Source: Martelella lutilitoris
Lineage (GTDB): Bacteria; Pseudomonadota; Alphaproteobacteria; Rhizobiales; Rhizobiaceae
Direction of reading: 5' to 3'
DNA length: 64,000 bases
Assembly: GCF_016598595.1 (NCBI RefSeq)
Contig: NZ_CP066786.1
Span: forward strand, 2,255,501 to 2,319,500
Translations under genes and position numbers: made by a program
The notes under the pieces: model-generated
What the model was told of the DNA's origin: nothing
Databases searched by the model: none
The model's input: the letters and a program-made list of their open reading frames with translations, nothing else
Part shown: piece by piece, positions 46,702 through 54,904 of the stretch
Layout: each line of letters opens with the position of its first letter
Numbering within the stretch: position 1 is the stretch's first letter

Positions 46702-47268
46702 ATGAGCAAGAGCAAGGCGCAGAAGCCGATCCGGATCCATGTCACGGAGCTGGAGATGACGGCCCCGCCGAAAACGCATATGATCGCGCCCTCCAACCTG
46801 CATATCGCGCTGATGCGTGTGCCGGAAATTCCGCTTCCCTTCTACCGCTTCCTGTATCGCCAGGTCGGCACGCGCTGGGAATGGGTGGACCGGGTGCGGA
46901 TGGACGACGACGAGCTTTCGGCCAACATCCACAATCAGCGCACCACGATCACGGTCTTCTATCTCGAGGGCGCGCCTGCCGGTTTCTACGAATATCAGCA
47001 GCAGGATGACGGGGTTACGGAACTCGTTCATTTCGGCCTGTTCGAGCGCGCGCTCGGCCTCGGCGTCGGCAAGTGGTTCCTGCTGCAAGGGCTGAAGGCG
47101 ATGTGGGCCGACAAGCCGGAAAAGATCATCACCGCAACCAACAGCCTCGACCATCCGCGCGCCCTGCAGCTTTACCAGCAGTTCGGCTTCTCCCCGGTCG
47201 CCACGTACGAAAGCGAGATCACCCCGCTTTCGGATGCCGAACTGCTCGCCTTCGCCAGGAAGCTCTGA
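46702..47268 (+). CDS. GNAT-family N-acetyltransferase
   Basis: A 188-residue acetyl-CoA-dependent acetyltransferase. The GNAT motif A lies near FERALGLGVGKWFLLQGL, followed by the LDHPRALQLYQQFGF strand-helix. Substrate unknown. It starts 3 bp after the sseA stop, so it is the last gene of an alaX-sseA-GNAT operon ending at the terminator at 47280. Confidence 0.85.
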   Translation: MSKSKAQKPIRIHVTELEMTAPPKTHMIAPSNLHIALMRVPEIPLPFYRFLYRQVGTRWEWVDRVRMDDDELSANIHNQRTTITVFYLEGAPAGFYEYQQQDDGVTELVHFGLFERALGLGVGKWFLLQGLKAMWADKPEKIITATNSLDHPRALQLYQQFGFSPVATYESEITPLSDAELLAFARKL

Positions 47269-47279
47269 ACCAATACAAG

Positions 47280-47322
47280 CCACCCGCCGCGAGAGTGAGA
47301 CCGCAGCGGGTGGATATTGTTT
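47280..47322 (+). terminator. terminator between the GNAT and padR genes
   Basis: Arms CCACCCGC (47280-47287) and GCGGGTGG (47306-47313), then ATATTGTTTTT. It separates two convergent genes. Confidence 0.7.
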
Positions 47323-47973
47323 TTACGCGTCGGGCGTTTCGTCCGATGGCATCGCCGTGCCGGCGTCCTCGATACGCTCGGCCATCGCCAGAAGTTCCGC
47401 GACAATCGCGCTCGCGGCGCCGGCATCGCGTTCAAGGCGCCGGTCAATCACCTCGCGCAGGTTCAGGAAGGCCGCCTCGACGCTGCGCGGCAGGTTGTCG
47501 CCGCCGCGGGCGCGCTCGCGTTTGCGCTCGCGTGCGCCAAGGCGTTCAGCGACCGCCTTCAGCGCCTTCACCGCCATTTCGGCTTCCGGCGCTTCAGCTT
47601 CGAGATAGGCCCGGCCTGCTTCCGTGATCGCATAGGACTTCTTGTTGCCGTCGGCCGAGACCGCGACATAGCCGCCGTCCTCGAGAAAGGAGAGCGTCGG
47701 ATAGATCACGCCGGGGCTCGGCGAATAGAAGCCCCCGCTCAGTTCCTCGATCGCCTTGATGATATCGTAGCCGTGACGCGGTTCGTCGGCGATCAGCTGC
47801 AGCACGAGAAAGCGGATGCGACCCTGGCCGAGAAATCGGCCGATCCGGCCGCCGCCATCCTCCCCGCCGAAACCGTGACCGCCGCCGCGGCCCCCGCGTC
47901 CCGCTCCGTGGTCGGGCCCGCGCCCCATGGCAAAGCGCATGGCGTGGCCGTGCTGATGAAAATGAGAATGCAT
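47323..47973 (-). CDS. PadR-family regulator with His/Gly-rich N-terminus
   Basis: A 216-residue winged-helix repressor. The N-terminus is unusual: His2, 4, 6, 8 and 10 followed by a Gly-rich stretch up to residue 48, with more His at 22 and 33. The DNA-binding domain (about 50-125) shows RFLVLQLIADEPRHGYDIIKAIEELSGGFYSPSPGVIYPTLSFLEDGGYV, classic PadR. The C-terminus is a coiled-coil dimer helix. A His-rich extension in E. coli YqjI senses nickel, so metal sensing is a reasonable inference. Repeated AT-rich sites just upstream (47996-48052) suggest autoregulation. Confidence 0.88.
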   Translation of the reverse strand: MHSHFHQHGHAMRFAMGRGPDHGAGRGGRGGGHGFGGEDGGGRIGRFLGQGRIRFLVLQLIADEPRHGYDIIKAIEELSGGFYSPSPGVIYPTLSFLEDGGYVAVSADGNKKSYAITEAGRAYLEAEAPEAEMAVKALKAVAERLGARERKRERARGGDNLPRSVEAAFLNLREVIDRRLERDAGAASAIVAELLAMAERIEDAGTAMPSDETPDA

Positions 47974-47995
47974 GAGGGAACCCTTTCCGATATTA

Positions 47996-48052
47996 TTTCG
48001 ATATATCTAAATATAGATCGGAGTCGCAAAACCGCAAGAATTTCGTTATATC
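47996..48052. promoter_or_regulatory. duplicated 12-bp motif, candidate PadR operator
   Basis: TTTCGATATATC (47996-48007) and TTTCGTTATATC (48041-48052) differ by one base and start 45 bp apart. The second continues to a perfect TTTCG-6-CGAAA dyad. They lie 23-79 bp upstream of the padR start, in a very AT-rich stretch between padR and the divergent lrp-like gene. Confidence 0.5.
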
Positions 48053-48223
48053 GAAAACATATTTTTAGCCGATCAGATCAAGACCACCAGCGGAAAGCCT
48101 GCCGGCCGCAGGTTCCGGGCAATCCGGCCTGAGTAGGATTTCCTTGCGGATAACGGCTTGTCTCACCGCCAAATCAGACTATTATTCGAACAAGAACAAC
48201 AAAATTCGCAGGGAGTTCGAAAA

Positions 48224-48712
48224 TTGGACCTGGATGATATCGATCGTGCGATCCTGAAGACGCTTCAGAACAATGGCCGCATCACCAATGCCGAGCTGGC
48301 CGAGACCGTGGGCCTGTCGCCCTCGGCCTGTTCGCGGCGGCTTGATCTTCTGGAAAAAAGCGGCGTGATCGCGGGCTATACCGCCAGGATCTCCCCCGAT
48401 GCGCTTGGATACAAGATGACGGCGCTGGTCCATATCTCGCTTTCCGGCCAGTTCGCCCGCACGCTTGCCGAATTCGAGGAGGCCGTCAGGCGCTGCCCGA
48501 ACATCATTGTCTGCTACATGGTCTCGGGCCAGTACGACTATATCCTGCGCGTGGCGGCAAAGGACCTGAAGGATTACGAGCGCATCCACCGCGACTGGCT
48601 CTCGGCGCTGCCCCATGTGGTGCAGATCAATTCCTCATTCGCGCTCCGTCCCATCATCGAACGTCTCAACGTCGATGTCGACGAGGCGTTCACCGCGCCA
48701 ACGGCTTCTTGA
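48224..48712 (+). CDS. Lrp/AsnC-family transcriptional regulator
   Basis: A 162-residue regulator with an N-terminal helix-turn-helix (about 5-60: LDDIDRAILKTLQNNGRITNAELAETVGLSPSACSRRLDLLE) and a C-terminal RAM ligand-binding domain. Such proteins respond to amino acids. The TTG at 48224 is chosen because AGGGAG lies eight bases upstream and LDLDDIDRAIL is the usual Lrp beginning; an upstream TTG at 48158 has no such site. It overlaps the convergent GNAT gene by 23 bp at the 3' ends. Confidence 0.92.
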   Translation: MDLDDIDRAILKTLQNNGRITNAELAETVGLSPSACSRRLDLLEKSGVIAGYTARISPDALGYKMTALVHISLSGQFARTLAEFEEAVRRCPNIIVCYMVSGQYDYILRVAAKDLKDYERIHRDWLSALPHVVQINSSFALRPIIERLNVDVDEAFTAPTAS

Positions 48713-49280
48713 TCATCAGCAGCCAGTCGTCACCGTCGGCATGCCAGTCGGGCGCCGTCACCAGGGCCTGCCGCGCCCTTTCCTCAAAACCGAGGCGTTC
48801 ATAGAACCGCCTGGCAGGCGCGTTGGCATCCGAGACGATCAGGCTGATATCGCTGTCTCCAGAGATACGATCCGCCTTGTCGAGGAGAAAGGAGCCGAGT
48901 CCGCGCCCCCGATATTCCGCATAGGCCGCCAGAACATGAATGTGGAAGGTGCCCTCGGCCTGACGTTTCAGATCGCGGAGCGGCGTCACCACGGGATGAT
49001 CGATCTCGCAGCCATAGCCCGGCGCCTGGCCCTCGAGCGGGTAGGCAAGCATCAGCGCGGCGACGTCCGAACCGAGCGTGGCGACCGTGCCATTGGTCCA
49101 GGAAATCGCCCCTTCATCCCGCGCGGCAAGCGTGCGGCCGACCTGCCACGGATCGTCCCGCCCGCCCTCAAGCTGGCCCCAGCACCACAGCGGCAGGCGA
49201 TGACCGGCGATATTGATCAGCCGCACCATGTCCGGCACATCCTCGCGGGCCGCATTTCGGATCGTGAAACTGGTTACCAA
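48690..49280 (-). CDS. GNAT-family N-acetyltransferase
   Basis: A 196-residue acetyltransferase with the acetyl-CoA loop in AYAEYRGRGLGSFLLDKAD (Q/RxxGxG/A as RGRGLG) and the VSDANAPARRFYERLGF motif B. The TTG at 49280 has GGAGGGAAG just before it; an ATG at 49340 has no such site. Substrate unknown. It is divergent from cpdB. Confidence 0.84.
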   Translation of the reverse strand: MVTSFTIRNAAREDVPDMVRLINIAGHRLPLWCWGQLEGGRDDPWQVGRTLAARDEGAISWTNGTVATLGSDVAALMLAYPLEGQAPGYGCEIDHPVVTPLRDLKRQAEGTFHIHVLAAYAEYRGRGLGSFLLDKADRISGDSDISLIVSDANAPARRFYERLGFEERARQALVTAPDWHADGDDWLLMIKKPLAR

Positions 49281-49457
49281 ACTTCCCTCCCGTATTGACG
49301 GCCGGCACGCCCTCCACATAGCGTACCATGATCGTTTCAAAATCGACCCAAGGTTGGTGCTTAATCCCGCCGGATGTCAACCGCCTGTCACATGACGGTG
49401 CGAAGCGATGATGGCGTTCCATAAATTTCCGCGCAAGCGATGAACCCCGGAGCTCTC

Positions 49458-51446
<1,989 letters not shown>

Positions 51447-51479
51447 TCGTTTGATTTTTTGGCAAAGCGGAATAGCAGA

Positions 51480-51509
51480 GGCCGGCCTGAGGGCTGGCCT
51501 TTGTTTTGT
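51480..51509 (+). terminator. intrinsic terminator after cpdB
   Basis: AGGCCGGC (51480-51487) pairs with GCTGGCCT (51494-51501), with one G-T pair, then TTGTTTTGT. It marks the left side of the accessory segment. Confidence 0.82.
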
Positions 51510-51736
51510 CTCCCGATTCCGACTCGGTGTCATCGTCGGTCTTGTTACACGGAAGGCGCAAAGAGGAGTCACCGTTCTCGTCTGGCAGAAAGACGTACGA
51601 AGGGCGGGCAGCGATCTTTTGCGGCAGATTCTATGCACGACCAAGTTGGGGCCGGTTGCGGACTGGCGGACTCGAAGCGTCTATAGTAGAAAAACTGCTA
51701 TTCATTGAGTTGCGTCAATACAAGGATCGGAAGGAT

Positions 51737-52285
51737 ATGGCGTATGACGAAGGGGAGCATGTCAAAGAAGTATTCGCCTATTTCGGTCGGGAATATTACG
51801 AAGCGGGCGTGTTAGAAACGGGACTAGCGATTGCTCTCATGCAGATTAATTTCCTGTGCCGCGTCCACGATCAATATTCGGCTGATCGGGGAAAATCCTT
51901 TGATCGGACACAGTACGAAGCTGAATTCGATCGGTTTATGCAGAACCAACACGCACAGACATTAGGCAATCTCATCAAGCGCGTTTCGGCATTGCCCGAG
52001 CTCAGTGATATCCTAAAAGAAAGGCTTAGGGACGCTAAGAAGCGCAGGGATTTTCTGGGCCATCACTACTTTAGGGAAAGGGCAGTCGAGTTCAGCAATC
52101 GCGCCGGCCGCGACAAGATGATAGCGGAACTTCACAATGACGGTGATATATTTGAAGCGATCGATCGTGATCTTTACGCTGAATTGGCACCAATCCGTGA
52201 GAAGCTTGGAATGGCCGGTGAAAAGTTCAAAAAGTATCTCGCGCAGTTTTATGCTACACATGGCGTGGGGCCTTTGACCGACTAA
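51737..52285 (+). CDS. small HEPN-like protein upstream of helicase
   Basis: A 182-residue, mainly helical cytosolic protein of no named family known to me. The visible motif is R104-x4-H109 (RRDFLGHHYFRERA), the pattern of HEPN RNases, followed by GRDKMIAEL. From residue 77 to 132 it aligns without gaps with residues 61-116 of the protein encoded at 54290 (16 of 56 identical), and 24 N-terminal residues align too (EVFAYFG against ELYAKFG). The two are therefore paralogues. The ATG at 51737 has GGAAGGAT next to it; the frame is open further upstream but has no ribosome site. It has many CTA, TTA and ATA codons unlike its neighbours. RNase activity is inference only. Confidence 0.8.
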   Translation: MAYDEGEHVKEVFAYFGREYYEAGVLETGLAIALMQINFLCRVHDQYSADRGKSFDRTQYEAEFDRFMQNQHAQTLGNLIKRVSALPELSDILKERLRDAKKRRDFLGHHYFRERAVEFSNRAGRDKMIAELHNDGDIFEAIDRDLYAELAPIREKLGMAGEKFKKYLAQFYATHGVGPLTD

Positions 52286-52314
52286 CCGTTGCAGTCAATG
52301 TGTGCACAAGAATC

Positions 52315-52331
52315 TTTTTTTTTGGGGGGGG
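52315..52331 (+). repeat. T9-G8 homopolymer tract at the helicase ribosome-binding site
   Basis: Nine T (52315-52323) followed by eight G (52324-52331), then TGAA and the ATG at 52336. The G run is the only Shine-Dalgarno-like sequence for the helicase. Slippage would change its strength or spacing. Confidence 0.7.
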
Positions 52332-52335
52332 TGAA

Positions 52336-54285
52336 ATGGCTTGGTCTGAGGGGTTAGCACTAGGAAGTCCTGCCTATCAAATTGCAGCGTCAAATAATCT
52401 CCGTGTGCGCGTTGTGGCAGGTCCCGGCACGGGTAAATCGTTCGCGATGAAACGTCGGGTGGCACGGCTCTTGGAACAAGGAATCCCGCCAGCGTCAATC
52501 CTGCCGGTTACGTTTACTCGTGTCGCCGCAGAAGACCTCCATCGTGAGTTAATCAGTATGGACGTGGTAGGTAGCGACAGATTGACGGGCGTTACACTCC
52601 ATAGTCTTGCCATGCGGATGCTGATGCGAAATCACGTGCTAGGCGCAACTGGCAGAGTGCCACGGCCACTCAACGACTTTGAACTGGAACCGCTCATTTG
52701 CGACTTGATGGGCGCACATGGAGGAAAAAAGACGGTAAAGAAGTTCAAGCAAGCGTATGAGGCGGCTTGGGCTCGACTACAACATGAGCAGCCGGGATAT
52801 GTCCTCGATCCTGCAGACGCGGCATTTCAACAGGACCTACTAAATTGGCTCCACTTTCATCGCGCTATGCTAATCGGCGAGGTGATCCCTCAGTTATATC
52901 AGTACCTCCGAAACAACCCGGCAGCGCAGGAGCGCACGGAGTTCCAGCACATATTAGTTGATGAGTATCAGGACCTCAACCGTGCGGAACAATCGGTCAT
53001 CGAGCTTCTTTCTGATGAGGCTCACGTCTGCATTGTCGGCGACGATGACCAGTCGATCTACAGCTTCAAGCATGCTCATCCAGACGGTATTCGCGAATGG
53101 CTCGTTGCAAATTCCGACGCGGATGATCTTGGGCTAGATGATTGTCGCCGTTGCCCGACTTGCGTCGTAGAGATGGCCAACAACCTAATCGGCCACAACC
53201 AAATCAGACCAGTCCCTCGAGCGCTGGTCTCGCTGCCCGCCAATGGGCCGGGCGATGTCCGGATTATTCAATACCAGTCGCTCGCAAATGAGGTGAACGG
53301 CGTTGCGAACATCATCGCGGGGATGGTTACGAACGGTACGCCACCCGGCGACATACTGGTGCTTGCGCAGCGTGGCGTGATCGGAACGCCGATCTATGAG
53401 GCGCTTGTCGCCCTACAGATCCCAGTGCGGTCTTACTATGCGGAAGCGGAACTTGACGCATTAGAAGCTCGCCGCGCGTTCGCGAAGCTGAAACTGCTTA
53501 TCGACAGAGACGACCGTGTCGCCCTGCGATGGCTGGTCGGAATTGATGGCAATAATTGGCACGCGGCAGGCTACCGTCGTGTGCGCGACCATTGCGAGGC
53601 TTCCGGTCTGACGCCGTGGTATGTGCTAGAGCAGATCGCAGCGGGAAACCTTTCTTTGCCTCATACTGGCGGCATCGTCGTCGCTTTCAATGACCTCGTA
53701 ATGGAACTGACGGCGTTGGAGGCGCTTCCGGACTTAGCTTCTATCGTCGATGAGCTATTCCCGGATGGGCAAACCACAACACGTGACATCCGGCAACTGT
53801 CGATCGACATTCTTGCCGAAATGGATATGGAAGAAGGCGCTGAAGGTGAGGAAATCAATGGCGAGTTCCTGGCACGGCTTCAAGAAGCGATAAACCAGCC
53901 CGACATCCCTTCGGAAATCCAAGACGTGCGGATCATGAGCCTTCACAAGAGCAAAGGGCTTAGCGCGCCTGTCACGATCATCGCGGGCTGCATTCAAGGC
54001 TTACTCCCAAAGCAGCCCGACAACGCACTTCCCGCTGCCCAGCAAGTCCTAGCAATGGAAGAGCAACGGCGGCTGTTCTATGTTGGCATCACGCGGGTAA
54101 AAGCAGCGCCAAATGCTGGCAAGCCGGGCACGCTGATTCTGAGCTACTCACAGACAATGCCGGTGGCATCTGCCCTTGGGGCAGGCATCACGCCTGCGCA
54201 GACGCAGTATGGCATCGCGTCTCTTCACGCGAGCCAATTTATCGCCGAGTTAGGTCCGGCAGCGCCGCAGCCAATCGCAGGCTAG
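52336..54285 (+). CDS. UvrD/Rep-type superfamily 1 helicase (short form)
   Basis: A 649-residue ATP-dependent helicase. In order: a Q-type motif (PAYQIAAS), Walker A AGPGTGKS (28-35), motif Ia TFTRVAAEDL (59-68), DEYQD (209-213), motif III GDDDQSIYSFKH (235-246), motif V SLHKSKGL (535-542) and motif VI QRRLFYVGITRVK (577-589). All are intact. It is shorter than UvrD (about 720) and lacks the C-terminal extension; no nuclease domain is seen. The start at 52336 follows the G8 run. It lies 50 bp after one HEPN-like gene and 4 bp before the other, so the three form an operon. Codon use differs from flanking core genes. Its chromosomal role is not clear; a defence function is inferred from the context. 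Confidence 0.9.
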   Translation: MAWSEGLALGSPAYQIAASNNLRVRVVAGPGTGKSFAMKRRVARLLEQGIPPASILPVTFTRVAAEDLHRELISMDVVGSDRLTGVTLHSLAMRMLMRNHVLGATGRVPRPLNDFELEPLICDLMGAHGGKKTVKKFKQAYEAAWARLQHEQPGYVLDPADAAFQQDLLNWLHFHRAMLIGEVIPQLYQYLRNNPAAQERTEFQHILVDEYQDLNRAEQSVIELLSDEAHVCIVGDDDQSIYSFKHAHPDGIREWLVANSDADDLGLDDCRRCPTCVVEMANNLIGHNQIRPVPRALVSLPANGPGDVRIIQYQSLANEVNGVANIIAGMVTNGTPPGDILVLAQRGVIGTPIYEALVALQIPVRSYYAEAELDALEARRAFAKLKLLIDRDDRVALRWLVGIDGNNWHAAGYRRVRDHCEASGLTPWYVLEQIAAGNLSLPHTGGIVVAFNDLVMELTALEALPDLASIVDELFPDGQTTTRDIRQLSIDILAEMDMEEGAEGEEINGEFLARLQEAINQPDIPSEIQDVRIMSLHKSKGLSAPVTIIAGCIQGLLPKQPDNALPAAQQVLAMEEQRRLFYVGITRVKAAPNAGKPGTLILSYSQTMPVASALGAGITPAQTQYGIASLHASQFIAELGPAAPQPIAG

Positions 54286-54289
54286 GACA

Positions 54290-54739
54290 TTGGCGACACG
54301 TGATGAACTCTACGCAAAGTTCGGCATAACGGCGGAAGCCGCACAGCTATTCGAGGTTGAACTAGGCTCTCTGCTTCTCTGCGCCCGCGCGATCGAACAA
54401 GACTGGAGTTTTAAAGCTGACCCCGATAAGGCGCGAAAGCTTCTTCGCGACATCGACCGGAGCACGCTAGGCCACCTGCTTCGCAGCTTGGAAAAATGCG
54501 TAGTGCTTGACGATGGATTGGCTGACCGCTTCGCGTCCGCGCTGCACACGCGGAACAGGTTGTTTCATCGCTTCTATGAATCCCACAACTTCAAAATCCA
54601 GACCGACGCAGGGCGTGATGGTATGATGTCTGACCTTGAGGCGATGCATGTCGAGCTTTTCAACGCTTGGCAGATCGCCAGCAGCATGACCGCTACTGCG
54701 ACAGCATTCTTGCTTAGACTAAGACGCAAGGGAGATTAG
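54290..54739 (+). CDS. small HEPN-like protein downstream of helicase
   Basis: A 149-residue helical protein. R88-x4-H93 in TRNRLFHRFYESH fits the HEPN RNase motif closely, and GRDGMMSDLEAMH follows. It is colinear with the 182-residue protein encoded at 51737. The start is TTG at 54290, four bases after the helicase TAG, with AGGA next to it, so translation is probably coupled to the helicase. This type of protein (AlxxRNRLxHxF) is widely found as a hypothetical next to mobile or defence genes, but I know no characterised member. Function is unproven. Confidence 0.8.
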   Translation: MATRDELYAKFGITAEAAQLFEVELGSLLLCARAIEQDWSFKADPDKARKLLRDIDRSTLGHLLRSLEKCVVLDDGLADRFASALHTRNRLFHRFYESHNFKIQTDAGRDGMMSDLEAMHVELFNAWQIASSMTATATAFLLRLRRKGD

Positions 54740-54861
54740 TCGCTGCGTCGATCTACTGTGTAATTCACCCACGACGTCCGCATTTCGCCGAGAGAAAAGT
54801 CTGCTGGAACGTCCGAAATGAGGGCACAAAGCAGTCGCAAATATTCGCCTCTCTACGACAA

Positions 54862-54890
54862 GGCTTCAGCCGCCCTCGTGGCTGGAAGCC
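54862..54890. repeat. hairpin at the right edge of the accessory segment
   Basis: GGCTTCAGCC (54862-54871) pairs with GGCTGGAAGCC (54880-54890) with one bulged base, then seven C and seven A. It lies between the small HEPN-like gene and the end of cckA. The T-run is on the wrong side for a cckA terminator, so the role is unsure. Confidence 0.45.
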
Positions 54891-54904
54891 CCCCCAAAAA
54901 AACC

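Noticed and set aside
51506..51736. N-terminal extension of the first HEPN-like gene
   Set aside because: The frame is open from a TTG at 51506, but this lies at the cpdB terminator, the product is low complexity and the ATG at 51737 has a good ribosome site.
52300..52335. Helicase start upstream of the G8 run
   Set aside because: An in-frame start here would give MCTRIFFFGGGE translated from the T9-G8 tract, with no ribosome site; the ATG at 52336 is right after the G run.
51737..54739. Assignment of the accessory unit to Gabija
   Set aside because: Gabija needs GajA, an OLD-family ATPase/TOPRIM nuclease. Neither small protein has an ATPase or TOPRIM motif.
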